Part shown: piece by piece, positions 33,501-42,781 of the stretch
Layout of the letters: each line of letters starts with the position of its first letter
Position numbering within the stretch: the first letter of the stretch is position 1
Assembly: GCA_009760855.2 (NCBI GenBank)
Contig: WPIO01000003.1
Location: 5,582,501-5,644,500, forward strand
Source of the DNA: Cristatella mucedo
Taxonomy: Eukaryota > Bryozoa > Phylactolaemata > Cristatellidae
Direction: 5' to 3'
DNA length: 62,000 nucleotides
The notes under the pieces: model-generated
Database searches by the model: none
What the model saw: only the letters and a program-made list of their open reading frames with translations
What the model was told of the DNA's origin: nothing
Position numbers and translations under genes: made by a program

Positions 33501-33830
33501 ACTGATAAGGTTGCAAGACATTTCGCTTAAGATCTACTAGCGACAAATTAAAATACACTTGGGAGATAAAGCGCACCGCGGAGATGGCTAAACAAATATC
33601 AAGGTAAAAAAGAAAGCTGCGGTGGTTTATAAGTATAATAGAACTCCCACAATAGGCACACCAGAACCGTGGCCATGTGAGTAGGTGATGGCCCTGAACC
33701 AAGAACTCCCTTCTTCCACCTACAGCAGAAAAGTCCGGATTTCAGTCGCAGCCAAAACTTACAGCAGCGACTGGCCATGCATCCAAATTCGTTGGCCGTA
33801 CGCCACCACGGACCGCCGCATGCACTGCAT
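23462..33830 (-). CDS. MRPL12: Mitochondrial ribosomal protein L12 (bL12m)
   Basis: Five exons on the minus strand: 33830-33763, 30687-30510, 29471-29379, 29200-29069 and 23578-23462, in total 588 nt and 195 residues (human 198). All junctions are GT-AG and phases agree (2, 0, 0, 0). Exon 1 gives a basic mitochondrial-presequence-like start, [20 protein letters not shown]. Exon 2 carries the dimerisation domain ([20 protein letters not shown]), exon 3 the hinge ([13 protein letters not shown]), and exons 4 and 5 the C-terminal factor-binding domain ([20 protein letters not shown] ... [26 protein letters not shown] ... [10 protein letters not shown]). It forms the flexible stalk of the mitochondrial large ribosomal subunit that recruits translation factors. 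Exon 1 is assigned by phase, donor GTAAGT and composition, so it is the least certain part; the others are firm. Introns of 3.1 kb and 5.5 kb are filled with repeats. Confidence 0.9.
23579..24499. other. MRPL12 intron 4, unrecognised part
   Basis: Intronic sequence between exon 5 and the GA microsatellite. No repeat family recognised. Confidence 0.4.
24500..24567. repeat. (GA)n microsatellite
   Basis: About 34 uninterrupted GA units in MRPL12 intron 4. The long antisense Ser-Leu frame across it is an artefact of the repeat. Confidence 0.98.
24850..24965 (-). pseudogene. Tc1/mariner transposase fragment
   Basis: On the minus strand the sequence reads [20 protein letters not shown], the Tc1-family block W-P-x-Q-S-P-D-L-N-P-I-E-x-L-W that contains the last part of the catalytic DD34D/E region. 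The third catalytic acid (normally at PIE) is replaced. Only a fragment. Confidence 0.8.
25004..25037. repeat. 34-bp perfect palindrome with AT core
   Basis: AAATGAATTATATATAT followed by its exact reverse complement. The right arm merges into a SINE-B/L2 tail fragment on the minus strand (25028-25062), so it may reflect two tails meeting. Confidence 0.8.
25340..25560 (-). pseudogene. Second Tc1/mariner transposase fragment
   Basis: Minus strand reads [18 protein letters not shown] at 25440-25385, followed upstream by sequence compatible with more transposase ([11 protein letters not shown]). Same orientation as the copy at 24850 and 450 bp away, so there are two copies or one duplicated copy. 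Confidence 0.75.
25630..25945 (+). repeat. Unclassified repeat, copy 1
   Basis: Matches 26955-27350 over nearly its whole length: GAGGG.TCAGAC.GCCTAAGCAGCC, GGACATCCATCTACCACAAAC, GACAGTGCAAAAA, and TTGTTGCTCGGTCG..CTACCCAGCCC.ACGACAGGTCGT. No tRNA head or transposase seen. Within MRPL12 intron 4. Confidence 0.75.
26655..26915 (-). mobile_element. L2-1 LINE ORF fragment
   Basis: Minus-strand 96-codon frame matching the C-terminal region of L2-1 ([35 protein letters not shown]), without the 3' tail. Confidence 0.8.
26955..27350 (+). repeat. Unclassified repeat, copy 2
   Basis: Second copy of the repeat at 25630-25945, in the same orientation, carrying an extra segment at about 27180-27290 (GGAGGGGAGGGCTAGATCCC). 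See copy 1 for shared blocks. Confidence 0.75.
27651..27720 (-). repeat. L2-1 tail remnant
   Basis: TCTCTTTCCGGGCTCTTTACA followed by CTGCAAGAGAAGCA on the plus strand is a degraded antisense L2-1 3' tail. Confidence 0.55.
27721..28246. other. MRPL12 intron 4, unrecognised part
   Basis: Intronic, no recognised repeat or exon; one antisense 92-codon hydrophobic frame (27687-27965) has no supporting feature. Confidence 0.4.
28247..28392 (-). repeat. SINE-B copy
   Basis: Minus-strand SINE-B: tRNA-like head with GGTTAAGGTGCTCGCCCCGA, a decayed B box (GGGCTTCAGCCC), and the L2-like tail hairpin ending near 28250. See 37555-37684 for the family description. Confidence 0.85.
28879..28947 (+). repeat. 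G/A-only polypurine tract
   Basis: 69 nt made only of G and A with several runs of five or more G. It has the sequence requirement for G-quadruplex or triplex formation. It lies in MRPL12 intron 4, on the strand opposite to the transcript (C/T-rich in the RNA), just downstream of exon 4. Confidence 0.9.
29938..30129. repeat. Exact 96-bp tandem duplication
   Basis: Two identical 96-bp units, 29938-30033 and 30034-30129, with no mismatch that I can see. Each unit keeps a plus-strand frame containing [10 protein letters not shown], so the frame runs through both. It lies in MRPL12 intron 2. Confidence 0.95.
30175..30315 (-). repeat. SINE-B copy
   Basis: Full minus-strand SINE-B with head (rc of CTTAACCGCTGGACC), B box GGGCTCGAGCCC and tail TATAGCGCCCCAAGAGAAC on the plus strand. 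In MRPL12 intron 2. Confidence 0.9.
31143..31200 (-). repeat. SINE-B/L2 tail remnant
   Basis: TTCATTTGTATAGCACCCTAAAAGAGAAC on the plus strand matches the end of SINE-B on the minus strand; the rest is missing. Confidence 0.6.
31318..31400 (+). repeat. L2-1 tail remnant
   Basis: GTAAAGTGCCTAGAAAGAG ... GGGGGCACTATAATAAATGC followed by (ATT)n: a plus-strand L2-1 tail only. Confidence 0.8.
31401..32100 (-). mobile_element. L2-1 LINE 3' part, split by a nested L2-B
   Basis: Antisense L2-1: 31401-31610 covers the 3' UTR and the last codons (rc of ACGTCAGTCGGCAGTGTGTT), and 31890-32100 continues at the next expected point (GTCTCCAAAAAAGACTTCAGG). Between them sits an L2-B fragment on the plus strand, a nested insertion or rearrangement. 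All in MRPL12 intron 1. Confidence 0.75.
31611..31889 (+). mobile_element. L2-B LINE 3' end
   Basis: Plus-strand 3' end of family L2-B, with CTTTCTCTTTGTTGCGTGAG, GCTGTGAGTGCGCTATACAA and the end GGAGTTACTGACGGAGATAT followed by (ATTAC)n. Inserted in an L2-1 copy of opposite orientation. Confidence 0.85.
32236..32386 (+). repeat. SINE-A copy
   Basis: Plus strand: TAGCCTACGGGTAAGGTGTTC head, decayed B box, GGCGATCCTTTACTACCC body and end GCTGCTGAATCAGCTAACC. Confidence 0.85.
32618..33005 (-). mobile_element. L2-1 LINE 3' end
   Basis: Antisense L2-1 3' fragment with tail (AGTGCCCTCAGAAAACTTAATC on the plus strand) and C-terminal codons reaching the block matching LLADLHWL-type sequence. In MRPL12 intron 1. 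Confidence 0.85.
33006..33762. other. MRPL12 intron 1, unrecognised part
   Basis: No repeat or exon recognised between the LINE fragment and exon 1. Confidence 0.4.
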
Positions 33831-34465
33831 GGTTGAACCGCACACGCACAGCCGGCTGCAACGGAAGAGTGTGCGGGTGGTGCGGAGGCAATAGCATTAT
33901 ACACGATGCCATTCGTTTGCTAGAAAGTGACCAAAATTCTACGAAATAACAAGCCCTATCCTACACTAAATAATCTTAAATGCATAAAAACCTTTACATA
34001 TTAGTTATCTGTAACCCCCAGTACAGGGTTTAGGCCGTCCTAACCCGGCCATTTGCTCACGAGCCCGCTGTGGTTGATCCTGAGGTGATGGAGTTGAGCG
34101 CGCCGAACGGGTCAATCTACCAATTATTAGTTACCGTGTACTGGAGCGTTGAAACGCCGGCGCGAGCTAAATTAGCCAGATTATGGCTCATAACCCGCGA
34201 TTATGCGATAATCTATGGCCTATGCCGTACGAAAAGCGCGCACCGCGACGTAGGTGGCAGTTGGGATTCCCGGCTCGGCATTGGCATTGAGCTGGTTTTA
34301 GCTAATGTCTATTGAGCCGTTTGCCCGTCGTGGCCCTCGCTGAACGCCTGTAACCGTCCGCTGCTGTCAAACACACATCTACTCATCTGCACGACCATAA
34401 GCGGCATGATCGTAAGTTTCCTATTAACTTTAAAGTGGCGCAACAGGTAGAACTTGTGAAAGCGT
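33831..34465. other. MRPL12 upstream region
   Basis: CpG-richer than surroundings, consistent with a promoter for the leftward MRPL12 gene. A plus-strand 81-codon frame (34070-34315) is open but unrecognised. Confidence 0.4.
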
Positions 34466-34979
34466 CAGAGGCGTAGCAAGGGGTGGGTAGTGGGACAGAT
34501 GTCCCTGGCGCCTAGGCCAAGGGGCGCCAAAAGCAAAATAGATTGTGCATATTTTTTTAAACTTCAATGTGCGAGTATCAATCTTGATTTAAGCAAGTCC
34601 TTATTTAAATGGACTCGATTATTGCTGGCTTGGCTAGTTAAGCATGTTTACAGACTCAACCACGCTGTGGCTTAACGCTCTGGCGGCACACGCGCGACGA
34701 CAAGGAAACGCCGAGTGGGCTTAAATAGTCGCTCCCAGAGCCGCAGCGAGCCGTGGCTGAGCGCTGAAACACTATTAGACCACACAAACTAAACTTTACT
34801 AACTGCTACGAAAGAGAAGCAGTCGTTTGGCCACTCAGGTGTCCAAAAGAAAATATTGTCCGGAAATGAGAAGGCAATTTTTGTAAACTAATAACCACAG
34901 CCTGAACGTGGCAGAAGTTCATGCTGCAAATCAAAATTCCTTCGTCATTACCTTTTATGGAACAAATGGTTACGAGACT

Positions 34980-36110
34980 GAGGTGAGAAGAACTAAAGAA
35001 AGCCTTAGCCATCACAGTCAAACGTGGCTCTGCAACAAGGTGGAGTGCAAGATTGGATGCTGTGTAAGCTATCGATAGTGACCTGAACACCATCGTAGGT
35101 CTTTTGGACCAACAGTCTGAGGACATAAGTGGAACACTTGAAACGAGAAATTTAACTGGCACTCTCTTATATGTTGTTTTGAATTTAAGCTTTTTGGCTT
35201 TCTAGCCATTTTGGTACATTCTTTAAGGAAGATTGACCGCGTTCAGGAAAGACTGCAAAATCCAAAGATGAACTTCAAAGACCTTGTAATATCCACTCAC
35301 TTTCAGATTGAGTTGTCAAAACTTCGAGAAGACCTGTGCCAGGAATCCCTAGTAAATCCAAAAAGGAGATGTGAATTGTGTGGAGTTGCATTTGAACAAA
35401 GAATCCGCCGAAGGACAAAAATTCCTGGATGATTCTCTCAATATGTTGGTCTCACGGCAGAGGAGATTTCAAGAACCATAATAATAATAATGATGCACTT
35501 GATAAAGCGCCCTCAGAGAACTTAATCTCTTTCTAGGCGCTTTACATTTGCTGCAAAGGGTCCATGAAGGACAGCATAGACTATCTCCGACAAGAAACTA
35601 CAACCATGATTTCCAGACCTTGATGCCGAATTTGGTTTCTTGTTGGAAATTGAGAAGCTTTTGAAGGCACTTGACCAGACCAAACTTCTCCACCAATGCC
35701 TAGATCTAGTGGCTTCTATTGTTCAGACCTTGATGAAGCAGAAGTGTACAATGGAATAGGCGACTGTAAAATGTTTCTTGCCACACGTCACGAATCGGCT
35801 TGGAGACGCCACTGGAGCTCGTGTCTTTCATTGTAGTTATGGAGAAGATGAGTTTCCTAATTTAAAAATTGCCTTACAAGTTCTTCTTACCATAGCTATA
35901 TCAGTTGCCAATTGCGAACGTTCGTTTAGGAAGCTCAAGATAATCCTGTCTAGTCTGAGAGCATCAATGGGGCAAGACTGATTCTCCGATTGGCCTTCCT
36001 AAGCATAGGAAAAAAACACAGGATAATAATGACTTCCAAACTGCAATAAACCAGTTTGCCGCATTCAAGGCCAGAAAAATCCCTGCAGTTAAACCTATGA
36101 CAGTTACCTT
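34980..36110 (+). pseudogene. hAT transposase (ZMYM/TTF-type), broken
   Basis: Pieces in several frames: a TRWSARLDA-type block near 35035 (typical STRWSAR motif), a short frame 35211-35432 (LVISTHFQIELSKLREDLCQ), and the C-terminal dimerisation domain in 35778-35981 (LKIALQVLLTIAISVANCER, SFRKLKIILSSLRASMGQD), followed by RLAFLSIG and FKARKIP in other frames. The CERSFRKLK block is the diagnostic hAT C-terminal motif. The L2 tail insertion and multiple stops make it non-functional. Confidence 0.8.
35474..35557 (-). repeat. L2-1 tail inserted in hAT
   Basis: Antisense L2-1 3' tail of 84 bp, from (AAT)n through ACTTGATAAAGCGCCCTCAG to TGCTGCAAAGGG, interrupting the hAT transposase. A strongly 5'-truncated insertion. 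Confidence 0.85.
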
Positions 36111-36547
36111 GTACTTTTACAAAACTTTCTTGACTCGATATGCCTGCTAGCGTGTTTTTTGCATTTCTTCTGTGGTAGAGCTATTTTGCAGCAATTTTTT
36201 ACTCGGGTAAGGGACGTTATTTTTATCTTTGTCCCCGGGCACCCAAAGGTCTCACTATGCTTCTGGCGAGCGTTGAGTATTGATATTTTTCAGTAATCCT
36301 AAAGAAGAGCGCGACCGGTCCATTTTTCATTGGGCGTCTTGCGTTGGTGCTTGCTCGCACGTGCCTTGGGTATTGGTCTTGGCTGGAACTGCTGGAGCAC
36401 GCTGAGCTTCGTGGCGATAGCAACATGCCCGTGCGAACTGAAACGACGATTTGTGGGTCGTTGGTTACGACTGGAGGTCGATTTGAGGCCTGGCGATGGT
36501 AACGCTTGGTTCCGGCAGTCAAACCATACGTTCTGATATTATCTATA

Positions 36548-37793
36548 CGGTGATACCTTGGTTTAAGAGTGTATCGGCATACGAGTGTCCAGATACGAGC
36601 TGTATCTCGGCCGATTTTTTGCTTTGGGTTGCCAACTAAAACTCGGGTTACGAGCCAGCTTCAAATACTCCACCGCTAGTGGCCGCAGCGAACGTCCCAC
36701 TGCGTGTAACTCAGACCAATAAGGGTATGGCAGCGAACGACGTTCCGTTGCAAAACGCTGCCCTGCGACCCGGATGTGACGCCAAGCGCAGGCCTGTTGG
36801 CTCGCTCGCAGACAGTCTCGAGCTAGCCATCGTGGTGCTTGGACGCACAAGATCTCGAGACACCGGTGTTAAATCCGACTACGGCAGGAGCAGCTAAGTG
36901 CGTACTGAACTCTATTTAGGCAAAATCATCGTGTGAGTTCATCGCATAACTTATAATGTAGTATTGTTGTGGCTCCGACGGCAGCAGCGATAGTAGAATC
37001 TCATGGAGACACAGCACGGACGCGAGCGGTGAACGAGGCTAATCTTTATTCCCTCAAGGCCTACATATGCGAGCTGGCTGACTCACCAACAGATGGGGGA
37101 GTGCATCTATGGCGGGCCAAATCCTTACACCAAAGGCCGGACGCTGACGAGTCAATTGCTGCCAACCACCTACTGCAGTTGGGGCATACATTAATGGCCG
37201 AAGCTGCTGTGCTAATTACAATAGCCGAAGCAGCAGGAGCACACAACAATAACAATCAGCAGTGTCCGCCAATAAACTGAAAGCGAGAAAAGCCCGGCGA
37301 AAAGAGCAAGAATCTGTGAATAAGATTCAGATATTCTTTTCAGCCTTTCTCCTCTAACTCTATAAGCATCTTTGAGTCGTCCGTCCTACGTTACTTCTGT
37401 ACATTAGGATTAACAAAACTCGTTTATTGCAATACATTTTATTGCATTGTTTTTTTAAAGAAATATTCGTTATTTATAAGTACATTTTTAATTTAAAACA
37501 GACAAAAATCGCAGTATTTTTGGGGGGTCCGGAGCGTATTAATGGCTTTTCAATATGGTCTAGCGGTTAAGGTGCTCGCCCCGACCAAGGTCTGACTGAG
37601 GTCGTGGGCTCGAGCCCCGAGGCATATGTGAAGCGCCTGAATAGAGATTAAGTTCTCTTGGGGCGCTATATAAATGAAATGAATTATAAAACTGATTTGA
37701 CGTAAGTAATTACGTAAATTGATTTGACTTAAGTAATTTGAGTTACGAGCTCCGGCACGGAACAAATTAAACTCGTTAGCCGATGTATCACTG
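36548..37793. mobile_element. pogo/Tigger-like DNA element
   Basis: Left end TA|CGGTGATACC and right end, read on the minus strand, TA|CAGTGATACATC form terminal inverted repeats flanked by TA, as for Tc/mariner-superfamily elements. The adjacent CTTGGTTTAAGAGTGTATCGG with repeated TACGAG words resembles Tigger/pogo termini (CAGTGRTACCTCGG...). A 103-codon frame inside (36969-37280) is not recognisable as transposase, so it may be non-autonomous. A SINE-B lies inside near the right end. Confidence 0.65.
37555..37684 (+). repeat. SINE-B copy (family reference)
   Basis: tRNA-derived head: A-box-like GGTCTAGCGGTTAAGGTGCT and B box GGGCTCGAGCCCC. The body is short, and the 3' part AAGCGCCTGAATAGAGATTA AGTTCTCTTGGGGCGC forms the same hairpin as the L2-1 tail, followed by TATATAAATGAAATGAATT. 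The match to the L2-1 end suggests mobilisation by L2-1 machinery. Confidence 0.9.
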
Positions 37794-37969
37794 TATGTTA
37801 TCAGATTTATTTATAGTATTTATAAACATATTTATCATATATCCCGCACGCCGCTACGTTCGATCGAAGTGCTTTCATGGCCAAAGTCACGTCTGGACCC
37901 GGATCATAGGGCAGGATTTTGGCTTGACGCACTGACTCTTGAACTTGTAGTTTAACGTAGTGCATCCCC

Positions 37970-40900
37970 ATCTGTAACTCCACAAAGACTATGTGGGTGT
38001 TTCGCAGGAGAGTTGTATATCGCACTCACAGCCTACGCGGCTGTCGGTACGCATTCGGTAGCCAACAGGCTTCATCTCAAGCAACAAAGAGAAAGTGGGA
38101 AGCATAGCTGAGCCAGGTCTAAGCGGAGGAGAGGAACAACTAATTTATTATCCTTAGAGGACCTGAAGCGCGAGGAGGCTGAAACCGGTGCAGCAATTCA
38201 GCTCGGTATGACGGAGCCAAGCTGTGGCGGGCCTTGTTAGTCAGCGTAATTTCCTAATGTTAGATAGGAATCGGACGCGATAGCTGTTGACTGAATACGC
38301 TTTGCAGCCAGTGTGCTTATGCTACGCCGGTCGGTTTCACCTTGACCCGCAGCGCAGCACTAGCTAACTCACGACCCCGGGTATTTGCTGAGCCGAAGAC
38401 CACTAATGATTGGCCGGATGTCACGTGTATCTAAACCAATTGAACTCGGCCAAGGCCACTTCAGCTGCGACTTATCAGAGCCGGTTCCTGGAGAGAAGCC
38501 AATAGCATTAGGATTTGTATGGATGACCGCTGGCTCAGCCAATGTTGTTAGTTTGGTACTACTACATATTGGACCTGTTTGTCACTTATTCCTTTATCCG
38601 TATGTACTATGGTCCACTTCAGTTTGTCGGCTGCTTTATTAAACACAGTGATTTCCTCAACCCTTGACCAGTGAATGGCTTATCGGCAGCGCTGCATCTC
38701 AAAATGGCTAGTTGTGGGGCAGTTTGCTTTACGAACCTTTCAAAATGTAGGCACCTGCGGGAAGACAACACCTAAATTCAGAGCAAAAGGTGATGGTGGC
38801 ACAACAGCATCACCAATTAAAAGACCAAAGTATTTCTAGTCCAGCTGCACGGTTGGGATATCCTATGAGCAGCAGTTTTGTTTTGGCGACGTTTAGTTTA
38901 GTTAAGTAAATTTTCCTACATCCAGGATCGAATGTCGGCAAGGCGAACGTTCAGTTTATTAGCGGCACCAGCAGATTCTGACGATTTAAATGACAAAATA
39001 CAGCTGAGTACAGCCAGCATAAAAGTGAATGTCTTATTCCATTGGCCTGATTCACTTTTCCCAGAGGTTGAGAATTAATCGAGAACAGCAAAGGACCGAG
39101 GACGGACGCCTGAGGGACTCCACGGGTGACTGGTATGATGGATGAGACCTGACCCTCACAGGACACGGATTGAATACGATCGGAAGTTAAATCCTGACAT
39201 TGCCTCGTCTACCAGATCGATCGTTGTTATTAATCTTTTAAGTAGTTTATCGTGACTAGTGGTGTCAGAGGCAGCGGATTGATCCTGCAGTGCTAGGGCA
39301 GATAATTCCCGTCATAAAATAAATAAATATATTTAAACACTAGCTGATTTAACAGCATCTTTTGCATAGCGATAGAAGAGCCTTTACGGCTATCACCACC
39401 GCTCGCAGCGGCGATAACTACCCACCGCAGGATTCGAATCCACGATCTCGGGATCCGGGTCGTGAAAAGCAACCGCCTTACATAGTGTGCCGCACGGCTC
39501 ACCAATTTTTTTGCTGCATAAGATGTCATTAGTCACACGGAGAAGAGCAGTTTCAGTGGAGTATGCCGCTTGAACCCCGATTAAAATTTTTCTGAAATTT
39601 CATTCTTTTCCATGTGTGCTACAGCTGCTTAGTGACAATTTTCAAGAATTTTGACAAAAAAGGAAGAAGAGAAACTGGGCGATAGTTTGCAAGGACCTAT
39701 GTATCTAATCCAGGTTTTCAAAGTATCAGTCTAACGATGGCCGATTTGAAGGACTTGGGTACGACCCCTTTTTCCAAAGAAGCACTACAAATCTCGGTTA
39801 TGGCTGGGCTAAGTTAGTCTGCCAGTGATGACCACAGAGATGATGGTATAGGGTCTTCAGGAGACGAGCTCTTTGTACTAGACCTTATTAAGGTAGCCAC
39901 ATCGCATGCAGAAACCTTGGAAACACTTTTAAGGAAGGTCACAGGTTGTGATCCAGCAATTGCTTGAGTCGGAGGAAGCTTTATGAAGGCACGAATGTGC
40001 AACAATTTTTCAGAGAAGAAGGCTGAATACTTTTCGGCCGAGCCGTTAATGTATGGGGAGTAAGACCTGACAGTTTTGGCCAACAAATTGTTTACCATCT
40101 CAAAAATTTGTTTTTGGTTCGACTGGGAGGACTTAACTTTTCGAGTGAAAAGGAAACCCTGGCTTTTCTGAGCTTCCGGTTGTAGACTCGAAGGAAGTCT
40201 TGGAAATTGACTAGATTTTTATGAGACCCAGACTTCTTAAAACAGCGTTCAATCCTGGCTTAACACATCACTTCGTTTGAATTTTTTCGTAAATTGATGA
40301 AAGGAATCTCCATGAATGTGTAAACGAACAGAATGTCCGGGAGCATGCCCGTCAAGAGCACCCCTAAGTGTCGGGTTCGCTGCATCAGTGAAGTTATCAA
40401 GGCTGTCGGTCGAGTCTGGGTGCAGATCAAGAAGACCTGCATCACAGACTTAAAAAATTTGTCTATGCCAATGCTTTTTAGGTTACGTCGCTGGACACGT
40501 GAACCTGTACGTATAACGAACCAGGAACACTAAGCGAGACCGAACAATGATCCGAGAGTCATCGGGCACAAAAAGGTCAGTGGCGCAGACATCCTTAGCG
40601 ATAACGAGATCCAGGATACGGTCACCGACATGAGTGATTAACGTGTTGGATCACACTAAAGTTCTCCAGACAGTCAAGAAATGAGTGGACCTGGCTGTAG
40701 CTAGGGTTGTCAACATGAATGCTGAGGTCTCAAGCAATCAGTAACGGCCTTTTACACACAAATTATTTAGCGAGGAAATCCGAAAACTTCTATAAACAAG
40801 TTTAGACAGCCAGGAGGTCGGTATGTCACAAAAGTGAGAGGAACTGTCTTTGATAAGGACCTGATTGCAACTGATTCAAACATGCGACAAACTGCACATC

Positions 40901-41150
40901 TTATAACAAAATGATTAACGAACAACAATAGCAACACAAATACCAACCTTGCCAGATCGCATGGACTGAAAGATTCAGAACCCGGGTGGGGTTCGGCATT
41001 CACGTTTCAGTCAGCAGAAATGCACGGAGCTTCTCCTGGACAGCCTGATCGCGGATAGGTAAACCCTCTGATTTTAGCGAGAGGACATTCAATAGTAGGG
41101 CAAGATCGGTCATGTCTTCGAAATCCGCCTTGCAAAGATGTTTGGTCCTT
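37970..41150 (-). mobile_element. L2-B LINE, nearly complete ORF2, decayed
   Basis: Antisense. From right to left: endonuclease blocks (LLTET near 41020; HVDNPSYSQVHSFLDCLENF near 40700; SDHCSVSLSVPGS near 40550), linker, RT N-terminal part (FFSEKLLHIRAFIKLPP near 40000; SSPEDPIPSSLWSSLAD near 39820), RT core RGVPQASVLGPLLFS (39118-39074), C-terminal part (38110-38240) and the 3' end near 37975. It is interrupted by SINE-A at 39341-39503 and by unrecognised sequence at about 38330-38640. The Gly of GVPQG is replaced by Ala. Many stops. Confidence 0.8.
39341..39503 (-). repeat. SINE-A copy
   Basis: Minus strand, inside the L2-B RT: B box (rc of GGATTCGAATCC), body and end GCTGTTAAATCAGCTA. 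Confidence 0.9.
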
Positions 41151-41212
41151 CTAAACAGCTGCTACTGCCCACTTCCGGAGATCCTAAAGATCCCAGCATA
41201 AAGCGTTGCCCC

Positions 41213-41366
41213 GTCTTAGCCCAGGAGGTAAGGCGCTGCTCTTCACGAACCTGGTCGTGAGTTCTAGTCCTGCAGTGGGCGATCCTTTATTGCACAATGC
41301 AAGAATTGGTGAAAGCTGTTAAGGCTCTTCTGCCGCTATACAAATAAAGCTGTTAAATCAGCTTAC
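41213..41366 (+). repeat. SINE-A copy
   Basis: Plus strand: GTCTTAGCCCAGGAGGTAAGG head, GAGTTCTAGTCCTGCAGTGG, GGCGATCCTTTATTGC, end CTATACAAATAAAGCTGTTAAATCAGCT. Confidence 0.9.
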
Positions 41367-42403
41367 CTTTAAGGCCCGAAAGCCTCTTTTAACTCTTGTC
41401 TAGAAGGAAATACGTTTCCACGTTTAGGGGCCCGAAGCTGAATGCCGAAGACAATATCCATGTAGGCATAGCCTGCCTAAGAATATTTACCTTTTTAGCG
41501 ACTATGTAAAGAAAATAGTAATGCCTCCTTAAAACTAAAACCGTGGCTCTTCTCCGGAAACTACAAAACGTGCACGGCACGCCACTGTAGCTGCTTTTCG
41601 TCAAATGTAAAAGATGTAGCCCCCTGGTGAACTCCTTGAAGGCGTCGCCCGGCAAACCTCCGGGGTCGCTCTCTAAACCTGACCGCCATCACCAACCAGT
41701 AAGTCAGGTTGCCGACTGCGTAGGGAGGGAACTGGGGGAGACTACAGCTCCAAGTGGGTCAGAGTCAGACATAAGAGTGAGAACGTGGGTCAGAGTCAGA
41801 CCTAAGGGGAGCTGAAGTCGACTTGCTTGCTCCATGTAGCTTGCTCTACTCCTTTTCTTTATTGATGAGATCCACGTCCCCCGTCGCGAGCTGGAAAGCT
41901 GTCGTTGCTCTGGCGTATATATTTGACAAAACCAAGAGTAAGTGATCTCGGACGCCCATCCGGGTAAGTGCAGCGGTTAAGCCCATGTGCTCCTGAGTCA
42001 CAGGCCTTGGCAAAATCGGGGAAAACCCCGCCCTACGATTTCCTCTTTGCTTTGGCCCATTATTCTCCTGTTCCAGTAGAAACAAGTTTTCGCTACAGCT
42101 TCCAGAGCACGAAAAATCCATCTGTTTCGTGTTTCGCTAGATTAAAAGCTTTCGACAGTCTCTTCGCCGACAGAGACATGTACAGGCGTGAGGCAATGAT
42201 CAACGGACGAAAGTTGCTGATGTCGTCCAGATGATTGTGGGTCGTAGGCTTGACCTGCACGCTTTGACTTCCTCTGCCATCTCCCACAGTTGAGCCAAGC
42301 GTTGAACCAATTGGCCAAAACTTGCTATTTGTGTATTATTTTAGCCCCCCCCCCCCGTAATGGTACTATATCAAAAACCCTAAACCCAAGACCCTAAACC
42401 CGC
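41367..42403. other. No recognised gene
   Basis: Overlapping ORFs on both strands at 41600-42290 without family resemblance. A short direct repeat (GTGGGTCAGAGTCAGAC, 41754 and 41785) and a poly-C run near 42345 are present. Confidence 0.4.
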
Positions 42404-42432
42404 ACCTTCAGTCAGACCGTCTGACTGAAGGT
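42404..42432. repeat. 29-bp perfect inverted repeat
   Basis: ACCTTCAGTCAGAC, one central C, then its exact reverse complement. It follows a short CCCTAAA-type run (AAAAACCCTAAACCCAAGACCCTAAACCC), which resembles telomere-like sequence. Confidence 0.85.
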
Positions 42433-42596
42433 TCGGTATTTAGTTGTACCAACAAAAATTACAGCAGTTCGAGCCGCATTGGACAAATAAAAACCAATCC
42501 CCTAGAGATCCGATAGTCCTCTCAGCTTGCAAACTTGCTTGCAAACAGAGACTACCGGGCGGTCTTGGGCCGTACCAACAAAAATTACTGTCGAGC

Positions 42597-42744
42597 TGGG
42601 TTTGCCCAGCAGTTAAGGCGCTTCCATTTACGACAGTGGTCAAGGTGAATGTATTTGCAGACCGATGTAGTAGGTTCGAGCCCCGGGGCATATGTGAAGC
42701 GCCTGAATAAAGATTCAAGCTCTCTTAAGGCGCTTAACAAATTA

Positions 42745-42748
<4 letters not shown>
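42597..42748 (+). repeat. SINE-B copy
   Basis: Plus strand: GGTTTGCCCAGCAGTTAAGG head, B box GGTTCGAGCCCC, AAGCGCCTGAATAAAGATT tail, then an (AT)n run to 42777. Its head carries about 25 extra bases compared with the reference copy. Confidence 0.85.

Positions 42749-42781
<33 letters not shown>

Larger units (their letters stand above)
34466..36265 (+). mobile_element. hAT DNA transposon, decayed
   Basis: Left end CAGAGGCGTAGCAAGG at 34466 is a classic hAT terminus; the right end, rc of GTCTCACTATGCTTCTG at 36249-36265, is a degenerate inverted copy. The 8 bp outside are GAAAGCGT on the left and GCGAGCGT on the right, matching at six of eight positions, as expected of an old 8-bp hAT target duplication. 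The interior encodes broken transposase and carries an L2-1 tail insertion at 35474-35557. Confidence 0.85.

Noticed and set aside
33599-33904. 101-codon minus-strand ORF
   Set aside because: It overlaps MRPL12 exon 1 in another frame and runs into the intron. The exon in its own frame fits the splice phase better.
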